Virus record (IMG/VR): IMGVR_UViG_3300023174_000312
Coordinates: 1-41,847 of that record
Strand: one strand, 5' to 3'
DNA length: 41,847 nt
Source of the DNA: a virus
Part shown: positions 1 through 10,900 of the stretch, piece after piece
Numbering within the stretch: position 1 is the first letter of the stretch
How the letters are laid out: each line of letters begins with the position of its first letter
The notes under the pieces: generated by a model
Told to the model about the DNA's origin: nothing
The model's input: the letters and a program-made list of their open reading frames with translations, nothing else
The model's database searches: none
Translations under genes and position numbers: made by a program

Positions 1-2
1 CT

Positions 3-1040
3 TTGGTTGGCGAACCAGTTACAGGTGGTATCAGCACTGCTGATTTTGCAAAAACAGCCTCTGCTGCCATGCCCATAGCAGGACTCAGCGTAAATGATGT
101 GCGAGCCACTGTGGCCTCAGTTGGCACCGCAACTGGACAAGACTTCAGTCAGTTTACCAATGCAGCGGGTGTGGGCAAGTTTGGATTTGACGCCACACAA
201 CTAGAAACAGCAGGTTTGGTCAAACCAGGCACCGCAAGTAAATTCCTCAGTCAAGGAGCCAATGAACTCACTGATGTGTTAAAAAGTCCCGCGGTGTGGA
301 CTGGCAAAGGCGGGATCAACAGTCTTGACGGGCTGTTGAGTAATCCAGCAGCTCAAAATTTGACCCAACAAGATTTAATGAGCAAAGGCATGTCAGTGGC
401 CAGCCAGCTGGGCCTGCCGGTCAAAGAGTTGACTGCCAAAGATCAAGGCGGTCTGGCAGCAGTGTTCAGCAAAGATTCAGCAGCGGGCACAGACTGGATT
501 CGAGGGCAACTGCCCGCAGACAAACAAGCTGAATTTGATAAACAATTTGCCGATGCAAAATTTGCTGTGGGCAGTGCTGATGAAAAATTGAATGACGCAA
601 TGTTACAAGAAGCGCCTCCTGGCGAAGCCACAGACACAGTGAATCGAGAAACACTGACTGCGGCCCTGGGACGAGTTTTTGGTAACGGCAAAATACCACC
701 AATAGACTATAATGCCCCACCGCAGCCACCCGGACCGCTGTTTGCTGAAAACAAACGGTTGAAATCATTGGCCAAAGAACAACAAACTAAACTTGTTGAA
801 TTGGGAGGCAAAGAAGCCACCGCCAGCACTGCTGATGCGCTGATTGCACAATACGAATCTATTAGAAAATACCTGGAGAAATTGGCCAAAGATTATGCAT
901 CATTGCAAAAAGATGTAACTGGAAAACCCTATAAAGAATTCATTGCTGAAGTAGATGCCGGTGCGGCCTTGGTCCTAGCACTGATTGATGACATACGAAC
1001 ACTGTATTTGCCTAACCTGCGCAGAACCAGGGGTGGATAA
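3..1040 (+). CDS. Phage structural protein, 3' part (5' end outside window)
   Basis: The frame is open at the left edge, so this is the C-terminal ~345 residues of a longer protein; the TTG at position 3 is probably not the true start. The visible part is rich in Ala, Gly, Thr and Gln. Near residues 58-77 it has a GKFGFDATQLETAGLVKPGT segment, a type I associate with large virion proteins of marine T4-like phages. Residues ~250-315 are rich in Lys, Glu and Gln with heptad-like spacing and may form a coiled coil. It ends 15 bases before a gp25-like baseplate gene, so a baseplate or tail-tip role is likely from context. I do not recognise a specific T4 counterpart, and no catalytic motif is visible. 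Confidence 0.6.
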   Translation: MVGEPVTGGISTADFAKTASAAMPIAGLSVNDVRATVASVGTATGQDFSQFTNAAGVGKFGFDATQLETAGLVKPGTASKFLSQGANELTDVLKSPAVWTGKGGINSLDGLLSNPAAQNLTQQDLMSKGMSVASQLGLPVKELTAKDQGGLAAVFSKDSAAGTDWIRGQLPADKQAEFDKQFADAKFAVGSADEKLNDAMLQEAPPGEATDTVNRETLTAALGRVFGNGKIPPIDYNAPPQPPGPLFAENKRLKSLAKEQQTKLVELGGKEATASTADALIAQYESIRKYLEKLAKDYASLQKDVTGKPYKEFIAEVDAGAALVLALIDDIRTLYLPNLRRTRGG

Positions 1041-1042
1041 CC

Positions 1043-1050
1043 CATAAATA
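1043..1050 (+). promoter_or_regulatory. Late-promoter-like motif CATAAATA
   Basis: CATAAATA matches 7 of 8 bases of the T4 late promoter consensus TATAAATA and lies in the 15-base gap before the gp25-like gene. It ends only five bases before the ATG at 1056, so a transcript starting here would have almost no leader. It is one of several such motifs placed in the gaps between structural genes. Confidence 0.45.
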
Positions 1051-1055
1051 TTGTC

Positions 1056-1430
1056 ATGACCACATTTATCGGCTTCAACACCATCAATCAAAACAAAAAA
1101 TTCACTCTGACTGATTTTGCATTGATTCAACGCGACCTATTGAACGCATTCAACATTCGTCAAGGTGAGCTGCCTGGTCGCCCAGGATATGGCACAGTGA
1201 TTTGGGATTTTTTGTTTGAAAATCAACTGGAGCAACTGCAACAGGACATCAGAGCTGAAATACAACGTGTGTGCGGTGGCGATCCTAGAATACTGTTAAG
1301 TGACATACAGGTATTTCCCCAACTGAATGGCATGATGATACAAATTGCAATCACCATAGTCAACACCACCAATGCTGAAATACTCAGCATATTCTTTGAT
1401 CAACAACAACGCAATGCCAGCTATGTATAA
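1056..1430 (+). CDS. 25: Baseplate wedge protein, gp25-like
   Basis: This 124-residue protein fits the GPW/gp25 family in length and pattern. These proteins form part of the inner baseplate wedge of contractile tails, where gp25 joins the gp6/gp53 wedge core. The diagnostic region is residues 37-55, with GELPGRPGYGT followed by a hydrophobic stretch (VIWDFLFE). It is followed by an amphipathic helix (QLEQLQQDIRAEIQRV) and the family's C-terminal beta strands. It starts at the first ATG, 15 bases after the upstream gene, and precedes the gp6-like gene, the usual gp25-gp6 order in T4-like phages. No strong Shine-Dalgarno sequence lies at the normal distance. Confidence 0.88.
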   Translation: MTTFIGFNTINQNKKFTLTDFALIQRDLLNAFNIRQGELPGRPGYGTVIWDFLFENQLEQLQQDIRAEIQRVCGGDPRILLSDIQVFPQLNGMMIQIAITIVNTTNAEILSIFFDQQQRNASYV

Positions 1431-1449
1431 CTGCGCCGTTTTTATTATC

Positions 1450-1457
1450 AATAAATA
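1450..1457 (+). promoter_or_regulatory. Late-promoter-like motif AATAAATA
   Basis: AATAAATA lies in the 47-base gap between the gp25-like and gp6-like genes and ends 20 bases before the ATG at 1478. It matches the T4-type late motif at 7 of 8 positions, and the spacing leaves room for a short leader. Confidence 0.45.
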
Positions 1458-1477
1458 AAGCACGGACGAGAAAAACA

Positions 1478-4400
1478 ATGGCCACAACCACAAGACAAAC
1501 AGCGATATTTGGTGTAGAAGATTGGAAACAGATCTATCAAACCTATCGCGAAGCCGACTTTCAAAGTTATGACTTTGAAACACTGCGCAAAAGCTTCATT
1601 GATTACCTGCGTTTGTACTATCCTGAAACGTTCAATGACTACATTGAATCTTCAGAATTTATAGCCTTGCTGGATGTGATGGCGTTCATGGGTCAAGCAC
1701 TGGCCTTTCGTACAGACCTGAACACTCGTGAAAACTACATAGACACAGCTGAACGACGTGATTCAGTTGTGCGTCTTGCTAACCTTGTGAGCTACACAGC
1801 CAAGCGCAACACAGCCGCTGAAGGTTTCCTCAAAGTATTCAATGTGTCGACCACTGAAAATGTTGTGGATTACAACGGCGTAAACTTGAGCAATGTCACT
1901 GTGAACTGGGCTGACCCTACCAACAACGACTGGCAAGAACAGTTCACAGCCATCATCAATGCTTCATTGGTAGACAGTCAAAAAATAGGTCGTCCAGGCA
2001 ATCGTCAGACCATTCTGGGCGTGAGAACTGACGAATACGCAATCAATTTTGTACCTGGTTTCTTGCCAGTGATTCCTTATTCGGCCACAATAGACAATGT
2101 GAACATGCCATTTGAAGCCATGACTTCAACGTCTGTGGGACGTGATTATGTGTATGAACCTGCACCTTCCCCCAACACAGTGTTCAACATGCTGTTTAGA
2201 AATGATCAGCTGGGCTTTCAATCAGCCAACACAGGATATTTTTTCTTGTTCAAACAAGGTGTGTTGCAGAATCAAGATTTTAACTTGGCTGAACGTGTGG
2301 CCAATCGCACTGTGGACATCAACATAGAAGGTGTCAACAACGAAGATCGTTGGTTGTTCCAGTTGGACAATGTGGGCAATATCAACAGACAATGGCAATA
2401 TGTGGACAATGTGTACACAGCAGCCGCACAACGAGACAATGCATTACAACCAGTGTACTCGGTTACTTCAAGAGCCAATGATCAGATCACCATGGTGTTT
2501 GGCGACGGTGTGTTCTCTGAAATTCCTGTGGGCATATTCCGTGCTTATGTTCGTGCAAGCAACGGTTTGCAATACATCATCAACCCTGAAGAAATGCAAA
2601 ACGTTGTGTTGCCCATCAGCTATACCGATCGCAATGGCAATTTGCAAACTATCACATTTACTTGCGGCATCACTCGTCCTGTGAGCAACAGTCAGGCACG
2701 TGAACCCATTGCTGAAATCAAACAACGTGCTCCTGCTAGATACTACACACAGAACCGCATGGTCAACGGTGAAGATTACAACCTCTTTCCGTACACTGCT
2801 TACAATTCAATTATCAAAAGCAAAGCATTGAATCGTGCGTCAATTGGCACCAGTCGTTATCTTGACCTTGTGGACAACACCGGCAAGTATTCGAGCACCA
2901 ACACATTTTCAAGTGATGGCGGCCTATGGCGTCAAAACATTCTGCCTACCATATTGTTTTCTTGGACCAATCGCAACGACATTGCTGATGTTATTACCAA
3001 TCAAGTTCAACCAGCCTTGATTGGGCCCACAGTCAAACAGTTTTACTACGAAAACTTTCCAAGAATTACTTCCACCACTCAACCAACAGGAATCACCTGG
3101 TTAGCGGGATACACTTGGAATCAAAGTACCACAATGGCCAATGAAACCACTGGCTATTTTAGAAACACCACTACCAGTGCCACATGGCCCAATGGCACAC
3201 CCATTCCCATTGGTGTGACCACTACCACAATGTTTCAGTATGTGATACCTGGCAGCTTGATCAAGTTTGTGCCACCCACAGGTTACTACTTTGACCGCAA
3301 CAACAGACTGGTACAAGGCACCGCCATGCGAGCCGACGAACGCATGGAAATTTGGGCCAGCCCACAACAGATCATTGGTGATGGGTACAATGGCGGCAAA
3401 GGCAATTTGCCTTCGGGTGCAGGACCTGTCACAATCAACAACTTTGTGCCCTCAGGCGCCATTGTTGACACAATTATTCCGCTGTTTGTCACAGACCTGC
3501 CCAACGCAGTAGAACAAGCCGTAACTGAGCAACTGTTGTTGTATCGCAATTTTGGTCTGGGTTATGACAGCAATGGCAGCATCACTGGCACACCTTACAC
3601 CTGGTACATTATAACCAGCACCAATCTTGATGCGTATACCGGACCCAGTCATCCTGCTGCCTGGAGCCAACAGTACGCTGGCAATACCTCAGGTGCCAAT
3701 CTTGATGCGTCTTGGATGATACAATTTGTGGTGCAAAATCAAAACTACACTATCACGTTCCGTGGACTGAGTTACAATTTTGGATCAGTGTTACAAACAC
3801 GTTTTTTCTTCTACGAAGATCAACTGGTATATGACAGCCGCACAGGCACAATTATCAAAGATTTTATCAATGTGCTGGCGGTGAACACACAACCCAACAG
3901 CACACAATCACTACCTGGTGATATCTATACCACCATAATTGGACAGCCGGTTGAAAGCGATGGTTACGTTGATGACTTTCAAGTACTGGTAAGTTATCGA
4001 GACAGTGACAATGACGGAGTGCCTGACAATCCTGACTTCTTTGACGAGATCGTGGGACCAGCGTCAGCCTCAGGACCGTTTGTGTTCTTGCAACAAACTG
4101 TGGACTTTGACAATTTGCAACGCTACTTGTTGGTAGAACCGGGCATTGTGAATTATGATTATGCCACATTGGATGATATTGAACTGGCCAAAACTGAATG
4201 GACGCCAGGTCAAGTGTTTTATGCCTACACTGATCAAGCATTTTATCAACTCAGTATCTCAGTCACTGGTGTGAGAACTATTATCTCAGTGTCAGGATGG
4301 ATTGCCAGAACTGGACGTCAAGCATTGTATTTTCAATATCGTCACAACTCACCACTGACCAACAGAATTGATCCTGGTACAACCAATATCATTGACCTGT

Positions 4401-4957
4401 ATGTGGTAACTTTGAGCTACTACACTGCTTATCAAAATTGGTTGAGAGACACCACTGGCACTGTACCACAGCCAGACTTGCCCACAATTGATGAGCTGAC
4501 CACAGAATATCAAAACTTACAAGACTACAAAATGATCAGTGACAACATCATTGTGAATCCTGTGATTTTCAAACCACTGTTTGGGCCCAAGGCGGCACAA
4601 CAGTTGCGAGCCACAATCAAAGTTATTCGTGCGCAGAATTCAACAGCCAGCACCAGCGAAATCAAAAGTTCAGTGTTGGCAGAAATGAACGCATATTTCA
4701 GTATTGACAAATGGAATTTTGGTGATACTTTTTACTTCTCAGAGTTGGCAGCATACTTGCACAGACAACTAGGTACAATTATCAGTTCTGTGGTATTGGT
4801 ACCACTAGACCAACAAAAGAGCTTTGGTGACCTGTACGAAATTCGCAGCCAGCCCAATGAAATTTTTGCCAATGGTGCAACCATTGACAACATTGATGTG
4901 ATTGAAGCATTGACCAGTACCAATCTACGTACTGCCCCAGGCAGCGGAGTAATTTAA
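1478..4957 (+). CDS. 6: Baseplate wedge protein, gp6-like
   Basis: This is a 1,159-residue protein, well above the ~660 residues of T4 gp6. Residues ~35-110 carry the N-terminal signature typical of gp6-like wedge proteins: a YLRLYYPETFNDY segment, then ESSEFIALLDVMAFMGQAL and the ENYIDTAERRDSVVRLA helix region. In T4, gp6 forms the ring-like core of the wedge together with gp25 and gp53. The C-terminal part (~1000-1159) returns to a conserved pattern with KSFGDLYEIRSQPNE near its end. The long middle is rich in Asn, Thr and Tyr and beta-prone, and probably contains inserted domains. Its stop codon TAA shares one base with the ATG of the giant gene (TAATG), which suggests coupled translation. 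Confidence 0.85.
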   Translation: MATTTRQTAIFGVEDWKQIYQTYREADFQSYDFETLRKSFIDYLRLYYPETFNDYIESSEFIALLDVMAFMGQALAFRTDLNTRENYIDTAERRDSVVRLANLVSYTAKRNTAAEGFLKVFNVSTTENVVDYNGVNLSNVTVNWADPTNNDWQEQFTAIINASLVDSQKIGRPGNRQTILGVRTDEYAINFVPGFLPVIPYSATIDNVNMPFEAMTSTSVGRDYVYEPAPSPNTVFNMLFRNDQLGFQSANTGYFFLFKQGVLQNQDFNLAERVANRTVDINIEGVNNEDRWLFQLDNVGNINRQWQYVDNVYTAAAQRDNALQPVYSVTSRANDQITMVFGDGVFSEIPVGIFRAYVRASNGLQYIINPEEMQNVVLPISYTDRNGNLQTITFTCGITRPVSNSQAREPIAEIKQRAPARYYTQNRMVNGEDYNLFPYTAYNSIIKSKALNRASIGTSRYLDLVDNTGKYSSTNTFSSDGGLWRQNILPTILFSWTNRNDIADVITNQVQPALIGPTVKQFYYENFPRITSTTQPTGITWLAGYTWNQSTTMANETTGYFRNTTTSATWPNGTPIPIGVTTTTMFQYVIPGSLIKFVPPTGYYFDRNNRLVQGTAMRADERMEIWASPQQIIGDGYNGGKGNLPSGAGPVTINNFVPSGAIVDTIIPLFVTDLPNAVEQAVTEQLLLYRNFGLGYDSNGSITGTPYTWYIITSTNLDAYTGPSHPAAWSQQYAGNTSGANLDASWMIQFVVQNQNYTITFRGLSYNFGSVLQTRFFFYEDQLVYDSRTGTIIKDFINVLAVNTQPNSTQSLPGDIYTTIIGQPVESDGYVDDFQVLVSYRDSDNDGVPDNPDFFDEIVGPASASGPFVFLQQTVDFDNLQRYLLVEPGIVNYDYATLDDIELAKTEWTPGQVFYAYTDQAFYQLSISVTGVRTIISVSGWIARTGRQALYFQYRHNSPLTNRIDPGTTNIIDLYVVTLSYYTAYQNWLRDTTGTVPQPDLPTIDELTTEYQNLQDYKMISDNIIVNPVIFKPLFGPKAAQQLRATIKVIRAQNSTASTSEIKSSVLAEMNAYFSIDKWNFGDTFYFSELAAYLHRQLGTIISSVVLVPLDQQKSFGDLYEIRSQPNEIFANGATIDNIDVIEALTSTNLRTAPGSGVI

Positions 4958-7900
4958 TGGCACGTACAAGATCAGTTGATTTCTTACCACAAATTTTTCA
5001 AACTCCGGTCAACAAACAATTCTTGGCTGCCACTCTTGACCAAATGGTACAAGAGCCTAAATTTAAAAAGACTCAAGGCTTCATTGGGCGCACAGTGGGC
5101 CCTGGTGTCAACCCCAACGACAAGTATGTTGTAGAACCAGACAAAACTCGCCAGGACTATCAGCTGGAGCCAGGGGTCATCAGTCTTGAGCCAGATACCG
5201 ACAACATCAAAAACGTCATAACATATCCTGGCATAAATGATGCCATTGGATTTCAAGGTGGCGATCAGGCCAGACCTGATCAACTGTACAACAGCGAGTA
5301 TTACACTTGGGATCCTTTTGTAGATTATGATTCATTTGTAAACTTCAGCCAATATTTCTGGGTACCCACAGGTCCACAAACTGTGGAAATAAACACCGGC
5401 GGAATACCTGCCACTGACAATTTTGAAGTCACAAGAGAAAATGGTGTTTACACATTCTCTGGAATTACCGGCAACAATCCCACAATTGATCTTGTGCGCG
5501 GCGGCAACTACACTTTCCAAGTGGCACAAAATACCAAAGAAACTGTGAATTATCGGGTGACCAACAGTGGCACCAGTTCATATCTAATAGATCAACTGCC
5601 CAATCCAACACTGACGTTGGCACGTGGTAACACTTACGTGTTCAATCTCACTCTGAGTGCGCCATATCCTTTTTGGATCAAAACTGCCATAGTACAAGGC
5701 ACCGGCAGTGCGTACAATTCTGGAGTCACACGCAACGGCAGCGCCACTGGGTTGGTGACATTTACTGTGCCTCAAGATGCTCCTAACACTTTGTATTATG
5801 TGGCCGAAAATCAATCCAATTTGTATGGTACATTGAACATTGTTGATGGTACTCCAGGCACTGGTCCAGGATTTTGGATTCAAACCAATCCAGGTACGTC
5901 GGGAGTTTTGCCTTACACACCCAATATTAGTGATCGAGACGTTTTGGGCGTGGCCAACAACGGAGAAGATCTTGGTGTAGTCACTTTCAATGTGCCGCAA
6001 AGAACAGCGCAACAATTTTATTATGACCTAACAGATGTAGGTCCAATCGATTTGTTGACAACATTGGATTTTGATCAAATTAACAATCAACCCTTGAATG
6101 AGTTTATTGCAACTTACAATGGTATTGATGGCGTCACTTACCTTGATGCTCGCACTTTGGTATTTGTAAATGACACAGACAACGGATGGGTACAAACTAC
6201 ATTTTTTGATCCCTTGCCTAGATTAAACTCATTCAATGGAAAAGTTGGCAGCTACGATTCCATTGACTTTGATTTAGCAACCACGGTGCCATTGGCTGAT
6301 CGATATCAAGTGTGGCAAATAAACATTGTTGACCGCGAAGGTGTGGACTACATCAGTCTAGCAAAAATCAGCAATGTCAATCCCAATGAAAAGTTTACTG
6401 TGCTTTATGGCGCCACCTACAGTAGCACCAGCTGGTACAAACTTGCCACAGGATATTTCAAACAAATTCCATTGTTGACTGCCGTGCTGGACGAGTTGTA
6501 TTATCAAGACGGTACAGATCCAGAAATATTTGGCCGCATTAGATTACTAGAACAAACTGAATCCAATACAATTTTTATTGATCAGATTTTAGGTCAGACC
6601 AGTTACACATCTCCTAATGGTGTGGTGTTTACTAATGGATTAAAAGTCAAATTCACTGGAGACATTTTGCCTGCTAGTTACGGATCGGGCACATCGTCAG
6701 TCACCTGTACGGACACAGTTGGTGGGTCTAATTATATCACGTGCGAAACCACTGCTGGTTTGTACGAAGGTGAACAAATTATATTCAATGCCAGCACCTT
6801 TGGTATTGTTGCAGGTCAAACTTATTACATCAAGTCAATTAGTGCAAATGGCGTGCAATTTTCAATATCCACCGTGGAAGGTGGAGCAGCAGTAGCACTA
6901 GGTACTGGCGCCTACCAAGTGGCTGCTACAGCATTCAGTTTGAATGAATACTATGTGTCAGGAGTAGGCACAGCAATTGAATTGCTGCCGGTTAGAAATT
7001 TTGTCACGCCAGAAAGCTATGTAGAAGATGCCAATGACAGCACCATTGCAACTGAACCTGATCAACTGGATTACCTCACCATTGATCGAGCAAGTCAAGA
7101 TCTAAATCCTTGGACTCGTAGTAATCGCTGGTTCCACATAGACGTACTTCAAGCCACTGCCAGTTATAACAACACCGTGGCTGATCTCGACAACAACTAT
7201 CGAGCCAAACGTCCCATCATCAGTTTTAGGCCAGGTATCCGACTGTACAACATGGGCACCCAGGGCAAACAACCAGTTGACATAATTGACTTTGCTGAAA
7301 CTGATGCACTCAGCAACATTGAAGGCAGCACTGGATATAGCACAGATGGATACACACTGGTTGATGGCAGCAGAGTAATTTTTGCTGCTGATCTTGATGC
7401 CAATGTGCGTGACAAAATTTATATCGTGCAATTTATCACGCCAGACACTGTGCCGCCATTGATTGCACAACCCATAATTCATTTGGTGTTGGCCAGTGAT
7501 GGCGAAGTGCTGTTGGATCAATCCACAGTGTGTTTGTACGGCAACACCAATCCCGGCAAAACATTTTGGTATGATGGTATTGAATGGACGTTGGCACAAC
7601 AAAAGACCGCTGTCCAACAAGCACCACTGTTCAACGTTTATGATCTGAATGGCATCAGCTTTGGCGACAGAGCCACATATCCATCCAGCACATTTGTAGG
7701 CAGCAAGTTGTTCAGTTATGCAGTGGGCGACACCACTATATTAGATCCTGTGTTGCAATTTCCTTTGCAGTATCTCAACATCAACAACGTTGGTGATATT
7801 GTGTTTGAAAACAACCTGTACAAAGATACATTTTTGTATGTTGAAGACAATGTGTCAATCACCACAGACATCAGCTCAGGCGCTGCAAGAGAGTATGCTG

Positions 7901-10900
7901 ATAGAACAATTTATAAAAAATTGATTGGATGGCAAACAGCCGCGGCTACCAGTCAGCAGTACCAACAATTTAAATTTACCTACACTGGGCAAACACTCAA
8001 GCTGGACATTGCAGTGGGCACTGCCACAGTGATGCCACCTTTGAAAATTTATGTGGGTTCTAATTTTATAAAACCAGAAAAGTACAGTTACACTCTGGGA
8101 ACCAATAGTACAACCATTACTCTGGTAGACACATATCTACCAACTGATATCATTGAAGTGTTGGCGTTAAGTGATCAAACCAGTGCTACAGCATTTTACC
8201 AAGTTCCAATTAATTTAGAAAACAATCCGCTGAACGGCAACAGCCCAAGTTTTACACTAGGCACCATTCGTACTCAATATGAAAGTATTTGTGAAAATTT
8301 ATCAACCCTGATTGGTCCAATTACCGGTGCCAACAACACTAGAGACCTGGGCAACATAGTACCTTATGGCCTGACTATTTTGCAACAGAGTTCTCCGCTG
8401 ACCTTGGCTGGGTATTTTTTACGCAGTGAAAAATTCAACATATTTGCCAGCTTGCAGTACAACAGCAACGAATATTTGAAATTCAAAGGACAGATGTTGA
8501 ATGTTGTCACACAGCAGACCATACAAGAATCAGACACCACTAGTGAAGTGCTTGATACTGTAATGGCAGACATCACCTTGGGTCGCGTGGAAGCACAGCC
8601 GTTTTATTGGAGCGACATGCTGCCAGCTGGCATGGTGTATCAGACTACCACATACACAGTGTCAAACACCACGTCAGATACATTTGATACCATACAAGTT
8701 TACAACTACACATCAGCCAACTATCTTGGAATGAACGTGTATTTGAACAATGTGATTCTCACACGAGATCTTGATTATGTTGTGGCCACAGATGGTCCAC
8801 GCATTACAATTTTAACTGGTCTTGTCATGGGAGATGTGTTGTTGTTGCAAGAGTATTCTGCAACATATGGCACATTTGTTCCAAACACTCCAACCAAAAT
8901 GGGCTTGTACCCAGCGTTTCGTCCTGAAATTGTTGTGCAGAAAACCACCAATGGCACACAAACAGTTATTGTGGGGCATGATGGCAGCATTACAAAAACA
9001 TTTGGAGACATACGTGACCAAGTGTTGTTGGAATTCGAAACACGGATATTCAACAATTTAAAATTGGACGGAAATCCTGTTCCAATTGAATTGGCCGATG
9101 TCATACCTGGACAATTTAGAACCACTGGTTACAGCATAGACGATATCAACACCATTCTGGCCACAGACTTTTTGAGTTATGTGGCCTGGAACAAACTGGA
9201 TTACAAAACACAAAACTATCAAGTCAACAATGAGTTTTCTTGGAACTACAGCGGTAGCCAAAGTCGACTGGATAATGATTTTTTGCCTGGTGCCTGGCGC
9301 GGTATCTATCGCTACTACTATGACACACAACAACCTGAAGTGACTCCGTGGGAAATGTTGGGCTTGAGTATCAAACCACTTTGGTGGGACACCTTGTATG
9401 GTGTGGGCCCTTACACACAAGACAATTTGGTATTGTGGGATGACATAGCGGCAGGATACATTGCTGATCCTATCAATCCAAGATTTGTACCAGCATATGC
9501 TCGTCCAGCATCGTACACATCAACCGATCCCGCTGATCCAACATATGCTGGGCCACGCGAAGGTGACTGGACCACAAGTCCTTACAGACAAGGACCATAT
9601 CCTCAGTTGCAACCAGTGGTGCCCACCGGTGACGAAGGTGAGTTGTTGAGCCCATTCAATGCTGTGGTAGGAACATACAACGATCAAACATTCCGTAAGA
9701 GCTGGAGCATTGGCGACGGCGGCCCAGTAGAAGCGTCATGGTGGAATAGCAGTGCATATCCGTTTGCAGCCATGCGACTGTTGGCGTTGACTCGTCCTGC
9801 CAAATTTTTTGCATTGTTTGCTGATCGTGACTTGTACAAGTACAATAACGATTTTGACCAATATCTCTACAACAATCGTTACAGATTGAATGCTCGAGAC
9901 ATTGAAGTCTACGGCAACGGAGTCAGCAAAGCCAGTTATATCAATTGGATTGTGGATTACAATCGTCAAAGCGGATTGGACAGCACAAAAGAACTCACTG
10001 CGGATCTTGATTTCCTTGACGTAAGACTGTGTTACAGAATGGCCAGTTTCAGTGACAAACAGTACATTAAAATTTACACTGAAAAATCCAGTCCCAATTC
10101 GGTCAATACCACACTGTTGATTCCTGACGAAAGTTACGATCTTGTGCTGTATAAAAATCAGCCGTTTGATCGTGCCAGTTATTCTGCTGTGGTAATACAA
10201 AAAGTTGTGGGCGGATACGCTGTGTTTGGTTACAGTACCACACAACCATTCTTTAACGTGGAACAAAGCCAGTTCACGGGGCAATTACAAACCTACGATG
10301 TGGCCGGTATTACAATTCAAGTTCCTACTTTTTACACTGGCACGGTCACACAAGTTCCATATGGATACATCTTTGCAGATGAAACTGCGGTCAGTACTTT
10401 TTTACTAGGATACGGGCAGTATCTAGAACGTCAAGGTTTGATTTTTGATGACGTGACCAACAACTATATTCTAAGTTGGAGTCAGATGGTCACAGAATTC
10501 CTGTACTGGAGCCAACAAGGTTGGGATGACAATGCCTTGATCAACCTCAATCCACTGGCATTTAGATTACAGGTAACTCGCCCACAAGCAGTGGTTGACA
10601 GCGTGGTAGCACAAACCAGTGAAAACATTATCCTAGATCAAAATCGTCAAGAATTGGCCACTCGCAATCTTGTGATCACACGCATTGACAATACCTTCAT
10701 AGTAGAGCCTGCAACAGATCAAACACTCAGTCAAATTGATTTAAAATACACCTCTTATGAACACATGATAGTGTTGAACAACGCCAGTGCGTTTGGTGAC
10801 TTGATCTATCAACCCATAACTGGCGCACGTCAAAGCAGACTGACACTAATTGCTGCCACCACTACTGAGTGGAATGGTTCAGTTGACGCCCAAGGTTTTA

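Noticed and set aside
1431-1477. Possible terminator in the gap between gp25-like and gp6-like genes
   Set aside because: A T-run is present (GCCGTTTTTATT) but no convincing stem precedes it.
7102-7620. 172-residue minus-strand open frame
   Set aside because: It is antisense to the giant virion gene with no recognisable domain or start signal; long shadows are expected opposite a 15.6-kb gene. The same applies to 9736-10284.
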